Shown: in pieces, positions 1 through 7,892 of the stretch | How the letters are laid out: each line of letters starts with the position of its first letter | Numbering within the stretch: position 1 is the first letter of the stretch | The notes under the pieces: generated by a model | What the model saw: only the letters and a program-made list of their open reading frames with translations | Databases searched by the model: none | Told to the model about the DNA's origin: nothing | Translations under genes and position numbers: made by a program | Assembly (NCBI GenBank): GCA_035632955.1 | Contig: DASQFU010000221.1 | Span: 1-18,639 of the forward strand | Direction: 5' to 3' | Origin: DASQFU01 sp035632955 | GTDB lineage: Bacteria; Eisenbacteria; RBG-16-71-46 | DNA length: 18,639 bases

Positions 1-326
1 GCCAATGTGCCGGTGGGAGCCACCACCGGTCCGATCAGCGTCCAAAACCCGGCCGGCACCGGCACCAGCGCCACAGCATTCACTGTGTTCGTCGCGCCGG
101 CGATCGTCTCGTTCACGCCGCCCAACGGTCCGATCGGCACCGAGATCACGGTCCGCGGCACGGGCTTCACTGCCGCGAGCGCGGTCCGGGTGAACGGCAC
201 GGTTGCGACCTTCACGGTCGACAGCGACACCCTGCTGCGCGCCACGGTGCTGGCCGGAACCACGTCGGGTCCGATCAGCGTCGAGAACCCGGCCGGCAGC
301 GACACCAGCGCCACGAGCTTTATCGT
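1..326 (+). repeat. 240-nt tandem coding repeat (TIG unit)
   Basis: Bases 28-74 and 268-314 are nearly identical and exactly 240 nt (80 codons) apart. Both encode GPISV(Q/E)NPAG...TSAT. The repeat is the DNA trace of tandem TIG domains, and probably continues upstream of the window. Confidence 0.7.
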
Positions 327-642
327 GGACGGCACGGTGGCCGTCGGCGATCACACCCTGCCCGTGGCGTTCGCGCTGCGGCAGAACTTCCCGAATCCGT
401 TCAGCGGCCGCACGACGATTCACTTCGAGCTGCCGCGGGCCGTGAAGGTCCGGATGACCGTCTACGATCTGGTCGGACGCTCGATCAGGACTCTGATGGA
501 CGGCGAGCTTTCGGCCGGCACGCACCAGCTCTCCTGGGATGCGCGCGACAACTCTGGGAATTCGGTCAGCAGTGGTGTCTACTTGCTGAAGTTCGAGGCG
601 CCAGGGTTCACGTCGACGCGCAGACTTCTGCGGACGCGATGA
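1..642 (+). CDS. IPT/TIG-repeat secreted protein with C-terminal sorting domain (5' truncated)
   Basis: The reading frame is open from base 1, so this is the last 213 residues of a larger protein whose start lies outside the window. Residues about 33-110 form one complete IPT/TIG immunoglobulin-like repeat (SFTPPNGPIGT, VRGTGF, VRVNGT). The first 32 visible residues are the tail of a preceding, nearly identical repeat. Residues about 119-213 are a FlgD-Ig/type IX-like C-terminal domain with QNFPNPF, TTIHFELP, VYDLVGR and SSGVYLLKF, ending in basic residues. In FCB-group bacteria such domains direct outer-membrane secretion or surface anchoring, so the product is probably an extracellular or cell-surface repeat protein. 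Its specific role is unknown. No enzymatic domain is visible in the part present. Confidence 0.85.
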   Translation, partial: ANVPVGATTGPISVQNPAGTGTSATAFTVFVAPAIVSFTPPNGPIGTEITVRGTGFTAASAVRVNGTVATFTVDSDTLLRATVLAGTTSGPISVENPAGSDTSATSFIVDGTVAVGDHTLPVAFALRQNFPNPFSGRTTIHFELPRAVKVRMTVYDLVGRSIRTLMDGELSAGTHQLSWDARDNSGNSVSSGVYLLKFEAPGFTSTRRLLRTR

Positions 643-653
643 GCTTCCGGACG

Positions 654-673
654 CGCGAGCGATTCGGCTCGTG
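654..673 (+). terminator. Weak hairpin after the TIG-repeat gene
   Basis: CGAGC (656-660) pairs with GCTCG (667-671) over a 6-nt loop and can extend by a G-U and a C-G pair. It lies 12 nt after the stop codon. There is no U-run, so its role as a terminator is only a guess. Confidence 0.2.
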
Positions 674-747
674 GTTCGACTTGCGGGACCCATGTCTCTG
701 ACCGCTTGGCGGGCGCCCTTGACCCCGCCGGAGAGCGAACGGAGTCC

Positions 748-2328
748 ATGAGCGTCTCGCAAGTCGAGGGGCGCGGCGTTCGACCGCGAACCAAACCTGG
801 ATTCCAACCGATGACGAGCGAACGCCCCGACGCGGGAGTCGTCGTGGGCGTGCTCGCGTTTGCGCTTGCCGCGTGGGCCGCGTTCTCGATCTGGGGCCTG
901 CCAGCCCTCATGGGCTTCGTCGTCGTTGCGGTCCTGTTGACACCGTTCTCTCCGGAGATGGCGACGCTGCTCGGCATCGCGGCGATCTATCTCAATCTTC
1001 CCGGGATCGCCGTCAAGCTGCACGATCTACCGCCGACGCTGGCGGCCTCGACCTCGCTCCTGCTGCTGGCGCCGTTCCTGGTTCGCGTGCTCCTGCGGCG
1101 GGAGACCCTCCGCCTGGACGTCCCGTTCTTACTGATTCTGGCCTTCCTCGGCGCAGTGCTGCTGTCCCTGTTCGGGATCGAGGACGAGGCGGCCGCGACG
1201 CGATGGGTGACCACGTTCCTGACCGAAGGACTGGTCGTCTACTTCCTGGTCCTGAACCTGTTCCGCACGCCGGAGAGCATTCGCCGGGCCATCTACATTC
1301 TGATCTTCTGCGGCGCGATTCTCGGCGGCCTCACCCTCTACCAGGAAGCGACGCGAAGCTACACCCAGCAGTTCTCGGGTCTGGCGCAACGGAACATCTC
1401 GTATGGAACCGGCGACGAGCTGCTGCGCGAGAAGGACCTGCTCCGCCAAGAGCACAAGATCCACCTGCGCGAGCGCGCCGCCGGGCCGCTCGGAGACCCC
1501 AACCGCTACGCTCAGATCCTGGTCGTCCTGATGCCGCTGGCCTACTTCACGCTGAAGATCCGGCGCGAGCTGTGGTCTCGGATCGTCACCGTGGGCTGCG
1601 GCCTGTTGATTCTGATCGGCGCCCTGCTCACCTATTCGCGTGGCGGATTCATCGGCATCGTGGCGCAGATCGCCGTGCTGAAGGGGATGGGAGCGGTTCG
1701 CTTCAGGGCCCTCGGACTGTTCCTCGTGGCGGCGGTGATCGCCGTGTTCGTGTTGGCGCCCGGATACCCGGTCCGGCTCGACACGCTGCGGGGAGTCTCG
1801 TTCATCACCAGTCAGACGCGGGGCCAGGAGTCGGAGGCCGTGTTCCGCGGGCGCCTCACCGAGATGCTCGCGGCCTTCAACGTCTTCCTCGACCATCCGC
1901 TGACCGGCGTCGGCCCCGGGCAGTTCCTGCCGGTCTATTCGACGAGCTACATGAGCAATCCCGAGATCGCCTTCCGGCGCATCACGGAGGTACGTCGCGC
2001 TCACACCCTCTATTTCGAGTTGGCGGCCGAGACCGGCATCCTCGGACTCGTGACGTTCTTCGGCGCCGTCGGCCTGATCCAAGTGCGCCTGTGGAGCGCC
2101 TGGCGGCGGTGGCGGCGGCGGAATCGTCCGGAGCTGGCGGGGCTCGCCGGCGCGTTCTTCCTGGCGATCCTCGGCTATCTGGTGACCGGAGTATTCCTCC
2201 ACCTCGCGTTCCAGCGCTACTACTGGCTGCTGCTCGGGCTGGCCGGGGCGACCCTGCAGGTGCTGTCCGACGAGGATTGGCGCTTCGTCAAAGGGGAAGC
2301 CGGGTCCGCGAAGCGCGCGGCGGCGTGA
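748..2328 (+). CDS. O-antigen ligase / polymerase family protein (Wzy/WaaL-like)
   Basis: A polytopic inner-membrane protein of 526 aa from the ATG at 748, which follows GGAG-rich sequence. A TTG at 706 and an ATG at 811 are in-frame alternatives. Hydrophobic segments run from about residue 30 to 500. A large polar loop (about 200-250) contains GPLGDPNRYAQ, followed by TYSRGG (about 295-300), FLDHPLTGVGPGQF (380-393) and RAHTLYFELAAETG (417-430). These are hallmarks of the Wzy_C/O-antigen ligase superfamily, which polymerises or transfers lipid-linked glycans on the periplasmic face. The convergent operon downstream encodes glycosyltransferases and a deacetylase, which fits an exopolysaccharide or O-antigen locus. 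Sequence alone does not separate ligase from polymerase. Confidence 0.85.
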   Translation: MSVSQVEGRGVRPRTKPGFQPMTSERPDAGVVVGVLAFALAAWAAFSIWGLPALMGFVVVAVLLTPFSPEMATLLGIAAIYLNLPGIAVKLHDLPPTLAASTSLLLLAPFLVRVLLRRETLRLDVPFLLILAFLGAVLLSLFGIEDEAAATRWVTTFLTEGLVVYFLVLNLFRTPESIRRAIYILIFCGAILGGLTLYQEATRSYTQQFSGLAQRNISYGTGDELLREKDLLRQEHKIHLRERAAGPLGDPNRYAQILVVLMPLAYFTLKIRRELWSRIVTVGCGLLILIGALLTYSRGGFIGIVAQIAVLKGMGAVRFRALGLFLVAAVIAVFVLAPGYPVRLDTLRGVSFITSQTRGQESEAVFRGRLTEMLAAFNVFLDHPLTGVGPGQFLPVYSTSYMSNPEIAFRRITEVRRAHTLYFELAAETGILGLVTFFGAVGLIQVRLWSAWRRWRRRNRPELAGLAGAFFLAILGYLVTGVFLHLAFQRYYWLLLGLAGATLQVLSDEDWRFVKGEAGSAKRAAA

Positions 2329-2333
2329 CTCGT

Positions 2334-2358
2334 GCGGGCGCGAGCGGGAACCGCCCGC
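2334..2358. terminator. GC-rich hairpin between convergent genes
   Basis: GCGGGC (2334-2339) can pair with GCCCGC (2353-2358), or GCGGG (2344-2348) with CCCGC (2354-2358), inside the 35-nt gap between two converging stop codons. The position suits a bidirectional terminator, but no T-run is present on either strand. Confidence 0.3.
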
Positions 2359-2363
2359 GCTGA

Positions 2364-3386
2364 CTAGCGCGCCACCAGCGGGTGGAAGCGGTTCAATCCC
2401 ACCGAGTGGCCGGCGAGTTGCGCGCGCAGGGCCGGGAGGCTCGTGCGCTGGCCGACGTTGATCCGTCGCAGCCGGAGCGGATGCGCTCGGTCGAGGTCGT
2501 TGACGCCCCGCACCGTGGTGAAGCCGAGCACGATTCCCTCCTCCTCCAGCATCCGGACCACCTGGTCGTCGAAAGCTCCCGCGGGATAGGCGAGGATCGG
2601 CAGCGCCTTCCCCAGCTCTCGCTCGAGATCGCGCAGGGATCCGGTGACCTCGGCCCGCGCCTCCTCGATCGGAATCCGCGTCAGCAGCGGATGGGTGCGC
2701 GTGTGCGAGCTGATCGACACGCCCTGTCTCGCCAGCTCGCGCAGCGCGTCCCAGCCCAGAATAGGCGGCGGAGCGGGCGTCACTCCGAGATCGCGGCAGG
2801 CCGCCTCGACCCACTCCATGACTTGCGCATGAGGCATCCGCTTGACGTAGGCACGAAGCCGCGCATAGGCGTCCGCGCGCTCGCGCGCGGTGCCGAGCGG
2901 GAACCGGCCGGCGAGCGTTTCGAGCGCGTCACGGCGCTCCGTGCTCGTGATCGCATGATGCAGCCGCTCCCACCAGAAGAACCGCTCGGGGTCTCCGGGA
3001 AACGCGGTCGGCACGAACAAAACGACCGGGAGCCCGAGCGACCTCATCACCGGCCAGGCCTGGTCGCGGAAGTCCTGATAGCCGTCGTCGAACGTGATCA
3101 GGGCCGCGCGCGGCGGCAGGCGCCGGCCTCTCTTCACGACGTCGATCAGCTCCTCCACCGTGACGACGCGATAGTGCCGCTGGACGTAGGACATCTGCTC
3201 GGCGAACGCGTCGGGCGGCGTCGCCACGCCCGGCGGCGGGGGCGGGGTGGCGTGGCCCCACTCGACGCGATGGTAGGTCAGGATGCGGAGCAGATGCGGC
3301 CGGGCGCTGTCCATGTGCTCGAGCAGCACGACGAATCGCGCGAACGCGCCGCTGCTCGCCATGCCTGCCACCATCCGTTTGAGCAC
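2364..3386 (-). CDS. Polysaccharide deacetylase family protein (NodB/CE4)
   Basis: A 340-residue protein from the GTG at 3386. ATGs at 3374 and 3362 are possible alternatives, and the ribosome-binding site is weak. NodB homology features appear in order: LTYHRV (36-41), the metal/catalytic TFDDGYQDF (98-106), SSHTRTH with the two His ligands H228 and H232, and YPAG (267-270). CE4 enzymes remove N- or O-acetyl groups from polysaccharides using a divalent metal bound by Asp-His-His, and the set looks intact. No clear signal peptide is visible, only a mildly hydrophobic N-terminus. It is the last gene of the glycosyltransferase operon and probably modifies the same glycan. The substrate cannot be read from the sequence. 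Confidence 0.88.
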   Translation of the reverse strand: MLKRMVAGMASSGAFARFVVLLEHMDSARPHLLRILTYHRVEWGHATPPPPPGVATPPDAFAEQMSYVQRHYRVVTVEELIDVVKRGRRLPPRAALITFDDGYQDFRDQAWPVMRSLGLPVVLFVPTAFPGDPERFFWWERLHHAITSTERRDALETLAGRFPLGTARERADAYARLRAYVKRMPHAQVMEWVEAACRDLGVTPAPPPILGWDALRELARQGVSISSHTRTHPLLTRIPIEEARAEVTGSLRDLERELGKALPILAYPAGAFDDQVVRMLEEEGIVLGFTTVRGVNDLDRAHPLRLRRINVGQRTSLPALRAQLAGHSVGLNRFHPLVAR

Positions 3387-3388
3387 GA

Positions 3389-3451
3389 TCAGGTCCGCTC
3401 GGGAAAGAGCAGCGCCCCGCGTGCCGCCTGGTCTTCGTATGCGTCGCTCAC
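3389..3451 (-). CDS. Possible 20-aa leader ORF before the deacetylase
   Basis: A GTG at 3451 is preceded by GGAGG (3461-3457, about 5 nt spacing) and opens a 20-codon frame (MSDAYEDQAARG...) ending in TGA at 3389. The stop is only 2 nt before the deacetylase GTG at 3386. The good ribosome-binding site and the stop-start proximity suggest translational coupling, whereas the deacetylase itself has only a weak site. No homologue is recognised. It may be chance, or a displaced N-terminus created by a frameshift. Confidence 0.25.
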   Translation of the reverse strand: MSDAYEDQAARGALLFPERT

Positions 3452-3481
3452 CTGGCCCTCCGTGGCGCCCGGGAGACTACA

Positions 3482-5218
3482 CTAGGGCAGATCGTCCCAG
3501 GCCAGGCGGTCCACGTTCTCGACCGCATGCCGCCACGCGGCGAGGCGCCAGTCGCGATGCAGCCAGACGGCCGTTTCGCTCTCGACCGCGGTCCGCCCCA
3601 TCCCCGGCGGCGCGACCCGCTCGGCGAGGCCGGCGACCTGCCTCATCCAAGCGGCGACGAACAGCGGCGTCAACGTCTCTTGGCCGAGCCCCAGGCGTTC
3701 GGCGTACCTGCGGATGTAGGTCCGCGCCCAGCTCCGGCGGCCGAAGAACGCACGATCGAATGCCGCCATCGTCTCGCGTCTCGAGCCGGCCTTGGCGACG
3801 GCGGTCGCGACGTAGGACAGGAAGAAGAACAGATCGGTGGCCGGGAGCCCCTTGAGGTCGGCCTGCTCCCAGTCGATGACGCCCATTCGGCCGTCGGCGC
3901 CGATCATGACGTTCGGATGGCTGAGGTCACGGTGCTCGAGCACCAGCGGCAGATGGGCGCTCGCGAGCGATCGCAGCAGCTCGCGGGTCCGCTCGAACAG
4001 GCGGCGCTCCGAGGGGAAGATCGCTTCCACGCCGAGCAGCTCGCGGTCCACCAAGCGGTCGAACGCGCCGGGCTCGGGCATCGCGCCTGGCCGGGCCGCT
4101 GTCTGGACCTCGATCAGCCACGCGAGCGCCGCTTCGCAGCAACGTTGCGCGTCCTTCCGCACCGCGGTGCGATCCATCGCCCGCCCCTGGAACGCAGTCT
4201 GGAGCTGGATCATGCGGTCTTCGTAGGGCTCGAACGCGACCAGCCGTGGAACCGAATCGAAACCCTCCGGTCGCAGCGCATGGATCTCCTTCAGGCGCTC
4301 CGCTTCGCGCTCCATTCCGACGCTGCGCCCCGGAAGCCGGGGGACCTTCGCCACCAGGATCGGCTTCGAGCCGGCTTCCGGTAGCAGCAGAAAAACGAGG
4401 TGGCTGGAGTTCCGGAATCGCGGCGTCAGCATCACGAACGACAGCCGCCGGGAAATGCTAAAACGACCGAGGTCGAGCCGCTCCCAATGCTCGTTCATGA
4501 ACGCATGGACGGCGCTCCGGCTGCGCTCCGTCGCATCTCCGGCCGGGCCTGGAACGTCGCGCCCGGGGCGGGAATCTTCCGGCCGAGCGCGGACGCGCCG
4601 CCCGATCACGCTGACGCTGGCGACCGCCCAGGGCAGAAGGCCGATTCCGGAGAGACAGCGCGCGAACCAGGCGCCGGCCTTGGCGCTCATGCCCTGGCTC
4701 GACCGCGAGAGTGCGAACCGCAGCGCGGTCGGGTCGTCGAGTGGAATGATCCGGGTGCAGCGCTCGAGGGTTGGCCAGTGCCAATACGATCCGACGTCCT
4801 CGAATCCCCTTCGCGACAGCCGGCGGACGAGCGTCTCGGGCGGGCGCAGGGACGGCCACCGCCATCCCGCCTTGCCCGCCGGACTCGAGACCTGCAGCGG
4901 CCCGCGCACTTCGACGACGAGCGTGCCGCCGAGCTTCACTCGGCGAGCGGCCTGGCGAAGCTGGGCGCCGGTCGGGTCGCACGCGATCACGACGTCGAAG
5001 TCGTCGTCATGGTGGCGTGGGCCCGCGCCGTTCGCCTCCAGCACCTCCACCGAGCGGCAGAAGAGTCGCAGCGCCACGAGCAGGCTCTCGTCCGGGCGGC
5101 CGACGCAAGCCACGCGGTCGAGTGCGGGGTCGGCGAGCAGGAACCGCCAGTCGAGGCGGGCTGCCTGGGTTCGGGTGCCGGAAGCGCTAGCTGCGGACAG
5201 GTGGCTTCCCCCGTTCAC
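3482..5218 (-). CDS. Methyltransferase-like / aminoglycoside phosphotransferase (APH)-like fusion protein
   Basis: The start is the GTG at 5218, whose GTGA overlaps the stop of the upstream glycosyltransferase (5217-5215). This gives 578 aa. Residues about 30-160 resemble a class I methyltransferase Rossmann fold: RVACVGRPDESL (35-46), VEVLE (57-61), DFDVVIACDP (73-82), GGTLVVEVRGP (97-107). The classic glycine-rich SAM loop is not clear, so activity is uncertain. Residues about 250-560 are an APH/choline-kinase-like domain: VAKV with Lys291 as the probable ATP lysine, HRDLSHPNVM (429-438) with the catalytic Asp431, and VIDWEQ (447-452) with the metal-binding Asp449. Such kinases phosphorylate sugars, choline or other small hydroxyl compounds. 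Within a glycan operon, decoration of a sugar or lipid carrier is more likely than antibiotic resistance. The substrate is unknown. Confidence 0.75.
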   Translation of the reverse strand: MNGGSHLSAASASGTRTQAARLDWRFLLADPALDRVACVGRPDESLLVALRLFCRSVEVLEANGAGPRHHDDDFDVVIACDPTGAQLRQAARRVKLGGTLVVEVRGPLQVSSPAGKAGWRWPSLRPPETLVRRLSRRGFEDVGSYWHWPTLERCTRIIPLDDPTALRFALSRSSQGMSAKAGAWFARCLSGIGLLPWAVASVSVIGRRVRARPEDSRPGRDVPGPAGDATERSRSAVHAFMNEHWERLDLGRFSISRRLSFVMLTPRFRNSSHLVFLLLPEAGSKPILVAKVPRLPGRSVGMEREAERLKEIHALRPEGFDSVPRLVAFEPYEDRMIQLQTAFQGRAMDRTAVRKDAQRCCEAALAWLIEVQTAARPGAMPEPGAFDRLVDRELLGVEAIFPSERRLFERTRELLRSLASAHLPLVLEHRDLSHPNVMIGADGRMGVIDWEQADLKGLPATDLFFFLSYVATAVAKAGSRRETMAAFDRAFFGRRSWARTYIRRYAERLGLGQETLTPLFVAAWMRQVAGLAERVAPPGMGRTAVESETAVWLHRDWRLAAWRHAVENVDRLAWDDLP

Positions 5219-6384
5219 CCACCGGCTGCGTTTCCGTGGGCCATGCGTTTCGGCTCCCAGCGGTCGATCCGGTATCCGCGCACGACGTTCCACGTCGCGA
5301 CCAGCGCCGCGGCGTTCACCATGCAGAAGAAGAACGGGATCTCGAGCGGTTTGAGCCGCGCGAAGCGGGTGTTCCGGAGCGCCAGGTAGGCGAGCGCGCA
5401 GCCGTAGAGGCCCGCCTGCGCCGCCATGCTCCAACGATAGACGGCTCCCTGGTCGAGCAGAAAGGGATTGAGCACGAGCATCACCAGCAGCGGAAACACC
5501 ATGAGCCGCCGCAGCACTTTGTGCCAGAACAGCTGGAAGGAATAGAAGCCGAAGCGAAAGGGGTTGAGCAGCTCGCGCATCATGAGCACACCGCGGAACC
5601 CGCGGGTCATGATCCGGACCTTGCGCCCGAACTCGAGCCCGCTGGTGCCGGCCACCGGCTCGAGCGCGATGGCGCCCGGCGCGAACACGAGGCGCTTGCC
5701 CTGGGCGATCACGCGCGTCGACGTCACGAAATCATCGGTGACGCCGTCCGGCACGGGCATGAACAGCGACCGGCGGATCGCGTAGATCGCTCCGGTCGCG
5801 GAGATCGTGTTTCCCGCCATGCCCTCGGCGCGCTTCAGCTCGCGATCGACCTGCCAGTAGCGCACCTCGCCCTCGCCGTCGCCCTCCGCGCCCTTACCGC
5901 CCAGGTAGCGTTGATTGCCCGCCACACCTCCCACCTCGGGATCGGCGAACGGCCGCACCAGTGCGCGCAACGCGTCGGGTGCATAGAGGCTGTTGGCGTC
6001 GGAGAACACCAGGATCTCGCCGCTCGATGCGGCCACCGCGTCGTTGAGCGCGGACGCCTTGCCGCGGCGCGGCAGGGAGTGGAGCTTGACCAGGTCGCCG
6101 ACGTAGCGTTGGACCACGCGGTCGGTGCCGTCGTTCGATCCGTCCGAAGCGATGATGACTTCGAGCAGGTCGCGCGGATAGTCGAGAGCCAGGACGTTGT
6201 CGAGTTTGTCGCCGATGCTGTGCGCTTCGTTGTAGGCGGCAATGATCAGGCTGACGCGCGGCGTGATCTCCTGGCTCGCGGGCGGCCGGTGCATGGCTCG
6301 GCCGCGCACCAGCAGCAGCGCCGGGAACACGGCGTACGTGAACGCGACCAGTCCCGCCGCGCTCCAGAAGACGATCTCGATCAC
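5215..6384 (-). CDS. Membrane glycosyltransferase family 2
   Basis: This 389-aa protein starts at the GTG at 6384, which overlaps the upstream stop as GTGA. The much longer open frame upstream overlaps another gene and is ignored. An N-terminal membrane segment (2-24) precedes a cytoplasmic GT-A domain: SLIIAAYNE (45-53), SDGSNDGT (80-87), the DXD-like FSDANS (127-132), TDDF (216-219, putative catalytic acidic region) and RKVRIMTRG (254-262) in the acceptor-end position. Three further hydrophobic segments follow (about 293-312, 318-336, 346-366). The layout is that of processive or EPS-type GT2 enzymes, which add a nucleotide-activated sugar to a lipid-linked or growing chain at the inner membrane. 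Donor and linkage cannot be determined. It is translationally coupled to genes on both sides. Confidence 0.88.
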   Translation of the reverse strand: MIEIVFWSAAGLVAFTYAVFPALLLVRGRAMHRPPASQEITPRVSLIIAAYNEAHSIGDKLDNVLALDYPRDLLEVIIASDGSNDGTDRVVQRYVGDLVKLHSLPRRGKASALNDAVAASSGEILVFSDANSLYAPDALRALVRPFADPEVGGVAGNQRYLGGKGAEGDGEGEVRYWQVDRELKRAEGMAGNTISATGAIYAIRRSLFMPVPDGVTDDFVTSTRVIAQGKRLVFAPGAIALEPVAGTSGLEFGRKVRIMTRGFRGVLMMRELLNPFRFGFYSFQLFWHKVLRRLMVFPLLVMLVLNPFLLDQGAVYRWSMAAQAGLYGCALAYLALRNTRFARLKPLEIPFFFCMVNAAALVATWNVVRGYRIDRWEPKRMAHGNAAGG

Positions 6385-7649
6385 GGCTGGGCCCGGCTCG
6401 CGAAGCGCCGGCTCAGGGACGCCGCACTCTTGCGGAGATCGAACTCGCGTTCGACTTTCGCCCTTCCGGCGGCGCCCAGGCGGCGGCGGAGCTGCGGGTC
6501 GCGCAGCAGGCGTTCGAGCGCATCCGCCAGCCCCTTGGCGTCGCGGGGCTCGACCAGCAGGCCGCTCTCGCCATCCTCGATCAACTCGGGAATCCCGGAG
6601 ATCCGGCTGCCGACCGAAGGCACGCCGCTCGCCATTCCTTCCATGAGCGCGACCGGGATGCCCTCGCGCCGGCCGTTGTGCGTCGGGACGCTCGGGGCGG
6701 CGAGCACGTCGGCTCGTCGCAGCGCCTCGCGCACTTCCCGCTGGTCGAGGCGTCCCAGGAAATGAACGCGGTCGGCGATCCCCGCCTGGCGCGCCTGCCG
6801 CACGAGCTGCTGTTGATCCTCCCCATCGCCGATCAGGTGGCACGCGACCTGATGACCGCGTTCCGCGAGCTGGCGGCAGGCCTCGATCAGATAGGTCTGG
6901 CCCTTCACTTCGTGAAGCGTCCCGATGCAGAGCACGTCCAGCGCGGGCGGGTGACCGTTCTGCTTCGCGCTCGCGCGCTCCGGATGGAAGGCGTCGAGAT
7001 CGACGCCACAATGGATCACGACCACTTTGGGATCGGCTTGCGGTCCGCATTCATCGAGGATCACCTGCCGGTTGTAGCTCGAGATGGCGACGACGAACTC
7101 CGCGTCCGCCACCTTGTCCCGGAGCATGTGGCGGTCGCGGTGCAGGTCCGAGCCGTGGGCGGTGAAGCTGTACGGGATTCCGGACAGCCGGTGGATCACC
7201 CACGCGACGGCCGCCGGATGACTGGCGAAGTGAGCATGCACGTGATCCACCCCCTCGTTCGCCATTCGGTCTGCCCAGTAGACCGCCTTGGGAAAGAACG
7301 CGAGTCCCCCGCTCAGGTATCGGGCGCTGCCCCAGTTGCGCCGCACCACCGACAGGAGTGTCGAGGTGTAGCGGACCGGCCGGCGCGCGAAGGCGGCGAG
7401 GTTCGCCTGTAGGATCGGCCAGGAGAGCAGTGGACCGTAGTGTGCGCGCTCGACCCAGCGCGCCGCCTCGGCGTGCATCTTCGCCTCGCGCTGGCTCTGG
7501 AGCGGGTAGACCTCGACCCGGGTCCCCTGCGCCTCGACCGCATCCATCTCGTAGAGGACGAAGGTCTCGGTCAGCTTGGGAAACCGGGACATGACGTAGG
7601 CGATCTTCGGGCGCCGCAACGCCGCGCCGCGCGTCTCATCGGGTCGCAT
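6381..7649 (-). CDS. Glycosyltransferase family 4 (WcaL-like)
   Basis: The chosen start is the ATG at 7649 (422 aa). The frame stays open to 7838, but that extension is compositionally odd, and a possible promoter lies inside it. The GT-B fold is evident. The N-terminal domain has KIAYVMSRFPKLTETF (15-30), a signature of colanic-acid/EPS WcaL-type enzymes, plus HVHAHFA (137-143) and TAHGSD (163-168). The C-terminal domain has IHCGVD (212-217), CIGTLHEVKG (241-250), IGDG (273-276) and REGIPVALMEG with the E-x7-E pair E329/E337. Family members transfer a sugar from a nucleotide donor with retention of configuration, at the cytoplasmic side of the membrane. It is the first gene of the operon. 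Sugar specificity is not readable. Confidence 0.9.
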   Translation of the reverse strand: MRPDETRGAALRRPKIAYVMSRFPKLTETFVLYEMDAVEAQGTRVEVYPLQSQREAKMHAEAARWVERAHYGPLLSWPILQANLAAFARRPVRYTSTLLSVVRRNWGSARYLSGGLAFFPKAVYWADRMANEGVDHVHAHFASHPAAVAWVIHRLSGIPYSFTAHGSDLHRDRHMLRDKVADAEFVVAISSYNRQVILDECGPQADPKVVVIHCGVDLDAFHPERASAKQNGHPPALDVLCIGTLHEVKGQTYLIEACRQLAERGHQVACHLIGDGEDQQQLVRQARQAGIADRVHFLGRLDQREVREALRRADVLAAPSVPTHNGRREGIPVALMEGMASGVPSVGSRISGIPELIEDGESGLLVEPRDAKGLADALERLLRDPQLRRRLGAAGRAKVEREFDLRKSAASLSRRFASRAQP

Positions 7650-7773
7650 GTCGGTCAACGTTTCGCGCGCGGCTGCGTCGATGCGGATCCGACGGCGCTG
7701 CGCCTCGGTCAGGGGAAAGCCGGGCGTCGTTTCGCCCGGATCGTGCGCGGATCTCGGCGGGAGTTCGGGCCTA

Positions 7774-7803
7774 ATTCTACTGAACGAAACCCGCAGGCCG
7801 CAA
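7774..7803 (-). promoter_or_regulatory. Possible sigma70-type promoter of the glycan operon
   Basis: On the minus strand TTGCGG (7803-7798) is followed after 18 nt by TAGAAT (7779-7774). The -10 matches at 5 of 6 positions and sits in an AT-richer patch of otherwise GC-rich DNA. The -35 is poor. If real, transcription starts near 7766, which supports the translation start at 7649 over 7838. Confidence 0.3.
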
Positions 7804-7846
7804 CCACGGGGACGTGCTTCCATCGCGATCCTGGCCACGGTCTCGC

Positions 7847-7868
7847 TTTCGCACGACGGATTGCGAAA
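7847..7868. terminator. Inverted repeat downstream of the phytase operon
   Basis: TTTCGCA (7847-7853) and TGCGAAA (7862-7868) form a perfect 7-bp stem with an 8-nt loop, 25 nt beyond the stop of the last phytase gene. A self-complementary CCGGCCGGCCGG run (7875-7886) lies between them. There is no T-run, so this could be a factor-dependent terminator, a 3' end stabiliser or an operator. Confidence 0.35.
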
Positions 7869-7892
7869 TGCATGCCGGCCGGCCGGGGACGG

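Noticed and set aside
3482..4350. Antibiotic-resistance aminoglycoside phosphotransferase
   Set aside because: Only the general kinase fold is shared. The fusion architecture and glycan-operon setting argue for a metabolic or glycan-modifying role.
5219..5434. N-terminal extension of the methyltransferase-like/APH fusion
   Set aside because: It overlaps the GT2 coding end, and the GTG at 5218 forms a 4-nt overlap with that gene's stop.
6385..7050. N-terminal extension of the GT2 glycosyltransferase
   Set aside because: The extension overlaps the GT4 gene entirely and is Arg/Pro/Ala-rich. The GTGA overlap at 6384 is the natural start.
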